Assembly: GCF_020623625.1 (NCBI RefSeq)
Contig: NC_060200.1
Location: 1,062,001 to 1,126,000, forward strand
Length of the DNA stretch: 64,000 nucleotides
Direction of reading: 5' to 3'
From: Saccharomycodes ludwigii
Taxonomy: Eukaryota; Ascomycota; Saccharomycetes; Saccharomycodales; Saccharomycodaceae
In this document: positions 28,685-37,743 of the stretch, piece by piece
How positions within the stretch are numbered: the stretch's first letter is position 1
How the letters are laid out: each line of letters opens with the position of its first letter
Notes under the pieces: generated by a model
The model's input: only the letters and a program-made list of their open reading frames with translations
Database searches by the model: none
Told to the model about the DNA's origin: nothing
Program-made: the position numbers and the translations under genes

Positions 28685-31555
28685 ATGACTATTGGAGATA
28701 AAGAAAAATGGACAGCTTCAAATGTTCGTTCTACATTTATTAAATATTTCACAGATAAGAACCACAAATTTGTTGCCTCCAGTCCGGTTATTCCATACGA
28801 TGACCCAACCCTATTGTTTGCTAATGCTGGTATGAATCAATATAAGCCAATTTTTTTGGGAACTGTTGATCCATCCTCTGATTTTTACACTTTAAAAAGA
28901 GCTTGCAATTCTCAAAAATGTATTAGAGCTGGTGGTAAGCATAACGATCTAGAAGATGTCGGAAGAGACTCATATCACCACACCTTTTTTGAAATGTTAG
29001 GTAACTGGTCTTTTGGAGATTATTTCAAAAAAGAAGCTATTGAGTACACCTGGAATTTATTAACTAAAGTTTACGGTATTCCAGACGACAGATTATATGT
29101 TACTTATTTCGAGGGTGATCCAAAGAATGGCTTAGAACCGGATCTAGAAGCCCGTGAATATTGGCGTTCTGTTGGTGTTGCCGATGATCACATTTTACCC
29201 GGTGATGCTAAAGATAATTTTTGGGAAATGGGTGATCAAGGTCCATGTGGCCCATGTTCTGAAGTTCACTACGATAGAATTGGTGGAAGAAATGCCTCTA
29301 GTTTAGTTAACCAAGATGATCCAGATGTTTTGGAAATTTGGAATAACGTTTTTATTCAGTTTAACCGTGAACAGGATGGTTCTTTGAAACCTTTGCCAGC
29401 CAAACACATTGATACTGGTATGGGGTTTGAAAGACTAGTTTCTGTTTTGCAAGATGTTAGATCTAATTATGATACCGATGTTTTCTATCCCTTGTTTGCC
29501 CGTATTCAAGAAATCACTGGTGCTAGAAGTTATACCGGTAAATTTGGTGAGGAAGATGTTGATGGTATTGATACCGCCTATAGGGTTTTAGCTGATCACG
29601 TTAGAACATTAACTTTTGCTTTAGCAGATGGTGGTGTTCCAAATAATGAAGGTAGAGGCTATGTTTTAAGACGTATTTTGAGAAGAGGCGCCAGGTATGC
29701 TAGAAAGTATATGAACTATCCGATCGGTGACTTTTTCTCCAAGCTATCTCCAACTTTGATCGATCAAGTTAAGGACATGTTCCCGGAAGTAGCCAAAGAC
29801 CCATCCTACTTGTTTGAAATTTTGGACGAAGAAGAAGCTTCTTTTGCTAAGACCTTGGATCGCGGAGAAAAACTATTTGAAAAATATGCCGACGCTGCTG
29901 CCAAATCAGAATCTAAAACTTTAAACGGCAAAGAAGTTTGGAGATTGTATGACACTTATGGGTTCCCAGTTGATTTAACCAGACTAATGGCCGAGGAAAA
30001 GCATTTGAAAATTGATGAGGAGGGCTTTGAAAAGGCTAAACAAGAATCCTATGAAGCCTCAAAGAGAGGTGGCAAGAAATCCAGTGCTTCCTTGGTTAAA
30101 TTGAATGTTCATGATTTATCTAAGTTGGCTGACGAGAAAGTTTTGAAAACTGATGACTCTGCAAAATATAGTACAAGCGATGTTGAAGCTATCATTTTAG
30201 GTATCCATAACGGAGAAGGATTTGTTGAAGAAATGACTGAAGTTGGTAAACAATATGGTTTGTTGTTGGATAAAACCTGTTTTTATGCTGAGCAAGGTGG
30301 CCAAGAGTACGACACTGGTAAGATTGTTATAGACGGTGTTGCAGAATTTAATGTGGAGAATGTCCAATTATATGGTGGGTTTGTTTTGCATACTGGTACT
30401 TTAGCCGAGGGTGAATTGCGCAAGAACGATAAAGTTATTGCCTCTTATGATGAATTACGTCGTCATCCTATAAGAAATAATCACACTGGTACCCATATTT
30501 TAAACTTTGCTCTGAAGGAAACTTTGGGTAATGATGTAGACCAAAAGGGTTCCTTGGTTAATCCAGAAAAATTGAGATTTGATTTTTCTCATAAGAAGGC
30601 CCTATCTTTTGAAGAATTAGAAAAGGTTGAAGCCATTTGTAACGAACAAATTAAAAACAACTTAGCCGTTTATTACGAAGAAGTTCCCTTGGATATTGCT
30701 AGATCTATTTGCTCTGTTCGTGCTGTGTTTGGAGAAACTTATCCAGATCCAGTCCGTGTTGTTTCCGTTGGTAAGCCCGTGAAGGAGTTAATAGCCGATC
30801 CAGGCAATGCTGAGTGGAATAACTATTCAGTGGAATTCTGCGGGGGTACACATGTTAGCAAAACTGGTGACATAAAGGAATTCGTCATCGTCGAAGAGAA
30901 TGGGATTGCTAAGGGTATTAGGAGAATTGTTGCTGTTTCAGGAAGCGAGGCTTATAACGTTCAAAGAATTGCTCGCGAGTTTGAGATTGAATTAGATGCT
31001 TGCGGCAAATTACCATTCGGTCCATTAAAGGAAAAAACAGTCAAAGCATTGGGTGTCAGATTAGGGCAATTATCTATCTCTGTTATCACCAAGGACCAAT
31101 TGAAGAAGAAATTTAACGCCATTGAAAAACTTGTTAAAGATGAAGTTAAAACCAGAACCAAGAAACAAATTAAGCAGACTTTGGATGAGGTTAAGAAACA
31201 CTTTGAAGAAAACAAAGATTCTACTTACTGGGTTAAATTCATTGATATTCCAACAAATGCTAAAGCTATTACAGAAGCTATAAATTATATAAAATCATCT
31301 GACAAAGACAAATCTATTTATTTATTTACTGGGAATGATCCAGAAGGTAAAGTTGCTCATGGTTGTTATATTTCAGATAGTGCTATTGCTAAGGGTGTTA
31401 ATGGAGTTGATTTGGCTAAATTAGCATCTGGTGCCATCGGAGGAAAGGCAGGTGGCAAAGGCAATGTTTACCAGGGCATGGGTGACAAACCAAGCGGCAT
31501 TGAAAAAGCTATAACACAAATTTCTGAATCATTGAAAGAAAAGTTGGTTGTATGA
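28685..31555 (+). CDS. ALA1: Alanyl-tRNA synthetase, cytosolic start (mitochondrial form from upstream non-AUG)
   Basis: 956 aa from the ATG at 28685 (S. cerevisiae 958). Class II catalytic core at the N-terminus (CIRAGGKHNDLEDVGRDSYHHTFFEMLGNWSFGDYF), tRNA-recognition domain, editing domain with zinc motifs HTGTH (600-604) and CGGTH (719-723), and C-Ala domain with GGxxGGKG-like AIGGKAGGKGNVYQG near the end. It charges tRNA-Ala. The frame remains open 5' of the ATG back to a stop at 28616, giving about 22 residues rich in Arg, Lys, Ser and Thr with no ATG. In S. cerevisiae the mitochondrial enzyme starts at upstream ACG codons of the same mRNA, so dual initiation is likely here too. Codon use is strongly biased, fitting high expression. 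Confidence 0.97.
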   Translation: MTIGDKEKWTASNVRSTFIKYFTDKNHKFVASSPVIPYDDPTLLFANAGMNQYKPIFLGTVDPSSDFYTLKRACNSQKCIRAGGKHNDLEDVGRDSYHHTFFEMLGNWSFGDYFKKEAIEYTWNLLTKVYGIPDDRLYVTYFEGDPKNGLEPDLEAREYWRSVGVADDHILPGDAKDNFWEMGDQGPCGPCSEVHYDRIGGRNASSLVNQDDPDVLEIWNNVFIQFNREQDGSLKPLPAKHIDTGMGFERLVSVLQDVRSNYDTDVFYPLFARIQEITGARSYTGKFGEEDVDGIDTAYRVLADHVRTLTFALADGGVPNNEGRGYVLRRILRRGARYARKYMNYPIGDFFSKLSPTLIDQVKDMFPEVAKDPSYLFEILDEEEASFAKTLDRGEKLFEKYADAAAKSESKTLNGKEVWRLYDTYGFPVDLTRLMAEEKHLKIDEEGFEKAKQESYEASKRGGKKSSASLVKLNVHDLSKLADEKVLKTDDSAKYSTSDVEAIILGIHNGEGFVEEMTEVGKQYGLLLDKTCFYAEQGGQEYDTGKIVIDGVAEFNVENVQLYGGFVLHTGTLAEGELRKNDKVIASYDELRRHPIRNNHTGTHILNFALKETLGNDVDQKGSLVNPEKLRFDFSHKKALSFEELEKVEAICNEQIKNNLAVYYEEVPLDIARSICSVRAVFGETYPDPVRVVSVGKPVKELIADPGNAEWNNYSVEFCGGTHVSKTGDIKEFVIVEENGIAKGIRRIVAVSGSEAYNVQRIAREFEIELDACGKLPFGPLKEKTVKALGVRLGQLSISVITKDQLKKKFNAIEKLVKDEVKTRTKKQIKQTLDEVKKHFEENKDSTYWVKFIDIPTNAKAITEAINYIKSSDKDKSIYLFTGNDPEGKVAHGCYISDSAIAKGVNGVDLAKLASGAIGGKAGGKGNVYQGMGDKPSGIEKAITQISESLKEKLVV

Positions 31556-31901
31556 GTATTAATATTTCCATTTTTCTTTTTTCTTTACGTTAAATTTTTT
31601 ATTTTTATTTGTTTATTTATTTATTTATTTTTTTTTTTTTTGTTAAAAAAAAAGAAAAAAGGAAAAGAAAAGGGGAAAGGAAAAATAATTGATAATGAGG
31701 CCTTCATTGTCTGTTTGCTCAATTGATTTATAGTTAATTAGTAGTATAGTTTCTTGTATCATTGTATAATAACAAAACAGAATCTATTTGTATAATGTTG
31801 AGCCACATTTAATAAAATTTTTTTTTGAACGTACAGACAGTTATACAGCTTTTGAAGAAATAAATCAATATTTCATATTCATTAAGCTTTGCTTATTTTA
31901 A

Positions 31902-32330
31902 TTGTTGATTTTTTTAGCCTACAGCAGATGTTATTATATCAGATGGGAGAAAAGCAAATCTAGAGATCCTTATCTTACTGCAAAGCCTTTATTGAACATT
32001 TCTTTACATTTAAAAAGATTTTTTATGAGTAGATCTTTACACAAAACTTATATAAAACTCTATAATGTAGAAGAAGCAACGAATATGCCTTATAATGAGC
32101 AAAAATTAAATACTTTGAATAATTTAATTATCTCGATAGCTATATGGATGATAACGCTGTCACGTTAGATGGAATTTATGATTCTTCTATTATATATCAA
32201 AAACTATGTTTTATACTTGACAATTATCAGCTTTCTGAAGGCTGAACTAAAAACATTTTAGCTGATCCATACTTGTTTGATTTCCAATTGCGAAGGATAG
32301 ATACAACAGTAAGAGAAGTGTATCAAAAAA
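31902..32330 (+). pseudogene. possible degraded coding relic, unknown family
   Basis: An open frame without a convincing start (31902-32168) has balanced composition unlike the surrounding A/T runs, and a second frame at about 32140-32330 also reads like protein (for example YLDSYMDDNAVTLDGIYDSS). Together they suggest an old, broken gene, but I recognise no family and have no homology evidence. It could equally be chance. Confidence 0.2.
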
Positions 32331-32519
32331 AAAAAAAAAAAAAAAATATCAAATAAAAATAAACACAGAAACAAGTAATTACAGATCTCTGTCAATGTTA
32401 AAAGTTAATGTAAAACAAAGTACCAATGAATGGTTTCACTCATATTCAAACAACTTGATATCTCAATTTTTATATCACAGCTCTTTGAGATAATATGTAC
32501 TAAAAACATAAATGATTTT

Positions 32520-32529
32520 ATCACGTGAT
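32520..32529. promoter_or_regulatory. palindromic E-box ATCACGTGAT
   Basis: Perfect 10-bp palindrome with the CACGTG core bound by Cbf1, Pho4 or Tye7-type bHLH factors, about 175 bp upstream of POP5. It is the only intergenic CACGTG I noticed in the window. Confidence 0.45.
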
Positions 32530-32566
32530 CAAGGCTTTATGCAGATATTAAATACAGAAAAAGAAA

Positions 32567-32604
<38 letters not shown>

Positions 32605-32702
32605 AAAAGTATAATTTAAGACAAACATTCAAGAAAAGGGCATAAGACCAGTATATATATATATATATATAAGCCACTAACTTACCACTAAAGTTGTTAA
32701 CT

Positions 32703-33197
32703 ATGGTTAGATTCAAGAGCAGATATGTTTTATTTGAAATTATATATCCACTGACTGAAGAGGTGGATATGTCAGGCTTATCATCGAATGATATTAAATT
32801 ATTATTTCACAAATACACACCAACAGAAGTTACTCCAAAAGTGATTATGACGGATTTAAAAAAGATAATACAGTTATATTTTGGTGACGTTGGTTTGGGT
32901 CATTCAACCTCAATGTTTCAATTGAAATATTTTTCAAATAAGACTTCCACGGGTATTATAAGATGCAGTAGGGAAGATTGTGGTTATATAATATCTGGTC
33001 TAACTTTGATGACGAAACTTGGAGCTCAAAAAAATATGATTGTCAATGTTATTAAGGTAAGTGGTACAATGAAAAAAATAGAAGAGTTTGCAATAAAATG
33101 GTCAAAAGATAATTTAAAACAAATCATTAATGAAAAAGAAAATAGATTATTTGAACAAAGAATTTTATCAATAACTCGAAAAGAAAATGAAAAATAA
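32703..33197 (+). CDS. POP5: RNase P / RNase MRP subunit Pop5
   Basis: 164 aa from the ATG at 32703 (S. cerevisiae 173). The N-terminus MVRFKSRYVLFEI and the central LKYFSNKTSTGIIRCSREDC are near-signature Pop5 sequence; the VIKVSGTMKKIEEFAIKW segment completes the RRM-like Pop5 fold. Pop5 is a core protein of RNase P (tRNA 5' processing) and RNase MRP (rRNA processing) in the nucleus and nucleolus. A short charged tail follows the fold. The frame is open three codons upstream without an ATG. Next to PRP45 in convergent orientation, as YAL033W/YAL032C. Confidence 0.95.
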   Translation: MVRFKSRYVLFEIIYPLTEEVDMSGLSSNDIKLLFHKYTPTEVTPKVIMTDLKKIIQLYFGDVGLGHSTSMFQLKYFSNKTSTGIIRCSREDCGYIISGLTLMTKLGAQKNMIVNVIKVSGTMKKIEEFAIKWSKDNLKQIINEKENRLFEQRILSITRKENEK

Positions 33198-33367
33198 AAT
33201 GGTAAATGTTAAATAAAGTACTTGCTATTTTAATACTTTCTAATTTATTTTATATATTTCCATAACATATATATTAATGAATTTTGAAAAAAAAACATAA
33301 AGTGTAGATGCATGCATACATTATTTAAAATTTATAACAGATAAAGGCGGTACCTATTATAAAATGA

Positions 33368-34678
33368 TCACTTTGACTTCCTTTCGTTACCTTTCTCTTT
33401 ATACTCAATACTTGATGAGGAATCCATTCCTATTTTAGTAGCCTTGCTAAAACGGATTGATTTTGTTCTAACATTATGTAACGCTTCATCCACATCCTGA
33501 TCATACACCTCGTGTACATTTCTTTTTTGTTTATAGAGTCTACTAACATTTTGCTGATTAAACAATGGCTTATCATAAACCTGTTCCTCATTCCTTTTTG
33601 CTTCAGCATTTGCTCCTCTTGTGAAAAACTTGGAATCATATTGAACTTCTTTTGCAGTGCTCTTATCCTCACCTTTAACTGACAAGTTTGTTGCATCTAG
33701 TACCTCTCTATTTTGACCTCTATAATTTTGACCTCTATAATTTTGACCTCTATAATTTTTGTCAATAGCGGGTTGATGTTTTTCCAAAATCTTTCTTCTT
33801 TCCATTCTGACATGTTCTCTTCTGTTAGAATAACTATTATTACCATTTAATTGGCGCTGTTCCTGTGCTCTTGCAGCCAATAGTCTCATTTTTATTTCTG
33901 ATTTTTTAGCCTCTTCTTCCGTTTCTTTTGCCTTTAGTTCTGCCTTTTCCTTTAACATTTTGCGTGCACTATCAGTAGCATCATCCAAAACTTCAGAAAG
34001 CAACGCAAATTTTTCGGTAGATGGAACAGAGGTAGCAAGATTATTCAGCTGTGCTTTTTTAAAGTCCATTCTTTTTTCAACAGATATTGTAAACCCCTTC
34101 GGGTTTTTCCATTCCGATACTGCACTAGGTATTTGCCAATTTTTCAAATCTTGTTTGGATAATTTGGAGTTTCCAGGTATATGTACGATAGGTGTTTCCG
34201 GATTCTCCATATTTTGTTCGGGAAACGGTATATTTTTTAATATTGGTTTCGTCGATGGACGTAAAGGATCGTATTCCCCTTCCCTTATATCAATCAGGTT
34301 TGTGATATTACTTTGTATATTTTTAGTGGTGTTGTTTAATGAAACGTTGGGAATGTTTGTCAGTATTTTTTCTACTATCTGTCTTGTTTTTGCGGTGCTC
34401 TTTTGTATTTCATCTTTGGTTGGAAGCTTGCATTCAAAAGAAGGGTCTTTTTCCCTAATGGGCTTTAATATCGATTGAACATACTTTTTATTGGATGTTT
34501 CTGCAGTTTTTAAAATCGAATCTTTTTTTTCATTAGCAACATTATTATAATCATTTTGTAAAAAAGTGTTTATTAAATCTTTTTCTACATTAATAAAATA
34601 GTTTGATATATGTCCTGACTTATGCTGTGAGTTCTTTGGAGGTGGGAGCCCGGAAGTTAAACTGGTAAAAATATCCAT
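33368..34678 (-). CDS. PRP45: Spliceosome SNW/SKIP-family factor Prp45
   Basis: 436 aa from the ATG at 34678 (S. cerevisiae 379). I chose this start because it gives the family N-terminus (short lead, then GLPPPKNSQHKSGH). An in-frame ATG at 34804 would add 42 residues with no family counterpart and should be checked. The SNW core is clear: IPSAVSEWKNPKGFTISVEKRM, then a helical charged region, and a C-terminal block YDSKFFTRGANAEAKRNEEQVYDKPLF. Prp45 is a component of the activated spliceosome (NTC-related) and helps recruit Prp22. A tandem run of NYRGQ pentapeptides sits in the middle and is not a family feature I know. Confidence 0.93.
   Translation of the reverse strand: MDIFTSLTSGLPPPKNSQHKSGHISNYFINVEKDLINTFLQNDYNNVANEKKDSILKTAETSNKKYVQSILKPIREKDPSFECKLPTKDEIQKSTAKTRQIVEKILTNIPNVSLNNTTKNIQSNITNLIDIREGEYDPLRPSTKPILKNIPFPEQNMENPETPIVHIPGNSKLSKQDLKNWQIPSAVSEWKNPKGFTISVEKRMDFKKAQLNNLATSVPSTEKFALLSEVLDDATDSARKMLKEKAELKAKETEEEAKKSEIKMRLLAARAQEQRQLNGNNSYSNRREHVRMERRKILEKHQPAIDKNYRGQNYRGQNYRGQNREVLDATNLSVKGEDKSTAKEVQYDSKFFTRGANAEAKRNEEQVYDKPLFNQQNVSRLYKQKRNVHEVYDQDVDEALHNVRTKSIRFSKATKIGMDSSSSIEYKEKGNERKSK
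33702..33760 (-). repeat. 15-bp tandem repeat in PRP45 (YRGQN pentapeptides)
   Basis: Three near-identical copies of ACCTCTATAATTTTG (+ strand, 33716-33760) and a diverged fourth copy from 33702. They encode repeated Tyr-Arg-Gly-Gln-Asn. Near-identity at DNA level points to recent duplication. Confidence 0.9.
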
Positions 34679-34823
34679 TATTATATCTTTGGTCCGTTGT
34701 AAATAGTTGTTCGTGTTATTTGGTTTCTTTATTTCAAGTTGTGTTATGATTCGAGTTAAAGAAACTTTTAAAAATGTTGGAGCGGTTAAAAACCAAGACC
34801 TCATAACAAAGAAAAAGAAAAAG

Positions 34824-34855
<32 letters not shown>

Positions 34856-34960
34856 GTGACAGTTTTTTGAAGATTGTGTGCAGATTTCGTTTTTTGTTTT
34901 TTATTTTATGTTCATTTTATTCAAATATATAATTATGCCAAATATATATTAGCTATTTAC

Positions 34961-37156
34961 TTAGTCACCCCTTAAACTAGTTCTAAATGTGAAGCCTTCC
35001 TCCTGCCTTACCAATTTTTTCCTATTTCTTAGATTTAAAAGAGCAATTTGTGGAGAAGGTGATGGATAGTGTAATACTGCTGGTTTTTTATACCAGCCCT
35101 TCTTGGTGGGCCTAACATCTTCATTTTCAGACATTGGTGGAACTCCAGCAAATCTAACTTTTTTAATTATTGTTTTAGTTGAGCTCCTATCTGGAGATTC
35201 AGTAGAATAATTCTCGCCTTGTGCTTCGTAATCTATTGAATCCTGATCAATAGGACTAGTATCCGTGACATTTAATTCTTTAAACAAAAAAGTTAACTGT
35301 TTTTCTTCAGATCCTTCTTCCTTAGTAACATAATTATCGTAGGAATTATGCAAAACCCCCGGTGATGATGAACTATTCAAAGATGTTTTAGAACCAGTAG
35401 TTCTCTGTTTAGGATCTGTTTTGATGTTAGTGTTATTATCAGAAAGCGATTTCTGATTTAAATGTGATTTCTGTGCTGCAATTTTGGCATCTGATGATTT
35501 TAAGGTGGGTTCATTTGACAACATTTCTTCTGTACCAGTGTTTGTCTTCGTAGTTTTGAATTGCTGATCCTGTCTAGTTAAGTGCTGTGTTTCTTGTCGC
35601 TGTCTTTTGATGGAATTTGATCTTGAGTTTCCTTCTAAAGCTACTTTCGCATTATTGTCTATCTTTTCAATGGAAGAAGTTCTTGAAAGCTTGGTGCCAT
35701 TAGCCTGTTCTATAACCTTTTTTGTCAGACCATTTAGTTTGTTATTACTTTTAAGCCTTGATGGGTCTGTTACTATTTTACTGTTAACGGGTTTAGAGTT
35801 CCTTTTTAAAAGTTGACGTTTATAAGCATCAGCGTTAATGCTTGTATTCCAATTGCCCTCTTTATCAAATAGTTTATTATTTACTAATCTTTCTTCAATA
35901 AGGTTGTCCAGCCTTTCTTCAGGCATATCTTTATATAACTTTTTGGCATCTTCATAACCTTTACCAATAAAAATCCAACACTTTATCCAACTTTCTATAT
36001 TTTCAATCTGAATCTCCAAAATAGCCCTGCATTGAATGATATAATTTTTGTAAACATCGTTGATAGTACTATATTGGAAATATAATGTTATTTTATCTTT
36101 TAAAAAAGTGTTTAGTATTTTTTCAAGTTGCAAGACATGTTCTTTTGTTTCTAAATTCTTCAATAAATTTTTGTATTCTTCAATATTTTCGCTTGACAGC
36201 AATACTAATTTGCTATTAAAAAATTCCTTGTTGGGTATGTATATTTGATCGAGCAATGATGATAATAACGTTACTATATGTAACATGTTTAACATAAAGG
36301 CATACATTATATGGAAAGTTAATTCCCAATGTGTTAATTGAGTCACTATAGACTGTGATCTTGGATTGCCAGAAAAGTGTGATAATTGTGTATAATATGG
36401 ATCGATTTTTAGCTTAATATGATTTTTTATACTTTGATAAAATTTTTTCAAAACTTGTAAATTTAAATTACGGAAGGATGAATCAGTGGTGTCTTTCTGT
36501 GGATCAGTAATTAAAACCGCCAAATCCATACTTAACGAAAAGATGCTAGTTTTGCTAAAATTTTTAATTACATCTATTTTCAAGGGAATAGGACGTCCAC
36601 TTGAATCGGGTATTCTGTTTGCAGATCTTTCTATAATTACGGTTTTCAATTTCAAATTGTAAAATTCTAATGTGTTCTGACATATTTCCAAAAAACTTTT
36701 TGCCAATTTAATTTGATGTTGTTTATTATATATTTTGGTTTTGTATTCTTTAATATTTGCCTCTACTGAAGGAAAAACGTAATGAAAATTCACTAAATTT
36801 GTATTTAATATAACATCAACATGTTGCAATTTTACATATTTGCCCTCGCATAATAAGCTTATTCTTTTTTTTAAATTAGGATTAACATTGAAAAGCCAGC
36901 CACTCCCAAAACACAAAACGTAGTTAATTAGCGGTATAACATTGGATTCTTCGTGACCGTTATTATTATTATTATTATCTTTGGGGTCTTCTAGATGTTC
37001 AATAAGTAGCCCAAGGTATTTAATTAGGTCATGTAGCTCATCAATTGAATAGGCAAACTGTATATATTTTGCATCTAAAATATTGAATGGTATGCCACCT
37101 TTTATTGAAGGTAATGACGCTGCAGCAGCAGCTCTGGCTATACTTTGATTAAACAT
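34961..37156 (-). CDS. GIP4: PP1 (Glc7) regulatory protein Gip4
   Basis: 731 aa (S. cerevisiae Gip4 760). The N-terminal ~420 residues look helical and folded (IPFNILDAKYIQFAYSIDELHDLI at 22-45); about 425-640 is disordered and Ser/Lys/Asn-rich. Near the C-terminus lies a PP1-docking motif KVRF (666-669, in IIKKVRFAGVPPMSENED), then a conserved-looking KKGWYKKPAVLHYPSPSPQIALLNLRNRKKL stretch. In S. cerevisiae Gip4 binds the phosphatase Glc7 and affects its cytoplasmic/nuclear balance. Order PRP45-GIP4 agrees with YAL032C-YAL031C. Identity rests on synteny, length and the docking motif. Confidence 0.85.
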   Translation of the reverse strand: MFNQSIARAAAAASLPSIKGGIPFNILDAKYIQFAYSIDELHDLIKYLGLLIEHLEDPKDNNNNNNGHEESNVIPLINYVLCFGSGWLFNVNPNLKKRISLLCEGKYVKLQHVDVILNTNLVNFHYVFPSVEANIKEYKTKIYNKQHQIKLAKSFLEICQNTLEFYNLKLKTVIIERSANRIPDSSGRPIPLKIDVIKNFSKTSIFSLSMDLAVLITDPQKDTTDSSFRNLNLQVLKKFYQSIKNHIKLKIDPYYTQLSHFSGNPRSQSIVTQLTHWELTFHIMYAFMLNMLHIVTLLSSLLDQIYIPNKEFFNSKLVLLSSENIEEYKNLLKNLETKEHVLQLEKILNTFLKDKITLYFQYSTINDVYKNYIIQCRAILEIQIENIESWIKCWIFIGKGYEDAKKLYKDMPEERLDNLIEERLVNNKLFDKEGNWNTSINADAYKRQLLKRNSKPVNSKIVTDPSRLKSNNKLNGLTKKVIEQANGTKLSRTSSIEKIDNNAKVALEGNSRSNSIKRQRQETQHLTRQDQQFKTTKTNTGTEEMLSNEPTLKSSDAKIAAQKSHLNQKSLSDNNTNIKTDPKQRTTGSKTSLNSSSSPGVLHNSYDNYVTKEEGSEEKQLTFLFKELNVTDTSPIDQDSIDYEAQGENYSTESPDRSSTKTIIKKVRFAGVPPMSENEDVRPTKKGWYKKPAVLHYPSPSPQIALLNLRNRKKLVRQEEGFTFRTSLRGD

Positions 37157-37263
37157 TCTAAAGTGTTTTTTTTTTTTTTTCTCTTTTTCCTCAGTATAAA
37201 TATTTTAATTTCAGTTAAGAATTACTGAATGTATTGAGTTTAGTCACTTTTTTTTCTCACAGT

Positions 37264-37327
<64 letters not shown>

Positions 37328-37743
37328 AAAAAAAGAAAAAAATATAGAAAATGAATAATGAACTTAAAGCCACGTAAAGTTACAGCCTTATTAAAGCGGC
37401 AAAGTTGAGCAACCCGAGCAGATAAGAAACTCTCTTACTTTTAAATAAAAATTCAAGGTAAGATGAAATTACTGAAAATGTCTTTTACAAAAAAATTCAA
37501 ATAAAATGCATATGTTATAGCTTATTAAAGCATTATTAGTTTAAGTTGTATCAGTCAAGTTCATTCTCGCTTGCAACAGAATTGGCATAACAGGCGGTGT
37601 TAGAATTCATACAAGTTGTAAATATGAAAAAGGCAAAAACTATTCATTAACTTCAAATGTCATAAACTAAATAAAACTATACGAGCGTAAATAATAATAA
37701 CACAATGTCATATATCTACATGTACCATAAAACACCATATTAT
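37157..37743. other. GIP4 upstream / MRS2 downstream
   Basis: 587 bp. TAA repeat with A run at 37264-37325, then more complex sequence (37360-37620) typical of a promoter or 3' region. No gene or tRNA seen. Confidence 0.5.
37264..37325. repeat. TAA microsatellite followed by long A tract
   Basis: About nine TAA units merging into more than 30 consecutive A residues in the GIP4 promoter. Probably nucleosome-excluding DNA. Confidence 0.85.

Larger units (their letters stand above)
31556..32702. other. gene-poor stretch ALA1-POP5
   Basis: 1.15 kb. T and A runs (31627-31650), then 31900-32330 with a weak protein-like signal (listed separately), an A run (32326-32346), a palindromic E-box ATCACGTGAT (32520-32529), an A tract of over 30 bases (32569-32602) and AT repeats (32653-32671) ahead of POP5. 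Confidence 0.5.

Noticed and set aside
32520-32690. CDEI-like E-box followed by very A-rich DNA, reminiscent of a point centromere
   Set aside because: No CDEIII core with the required CCGAA context lies 80-90 bp away, and a promoter for POP5 explains the layout.
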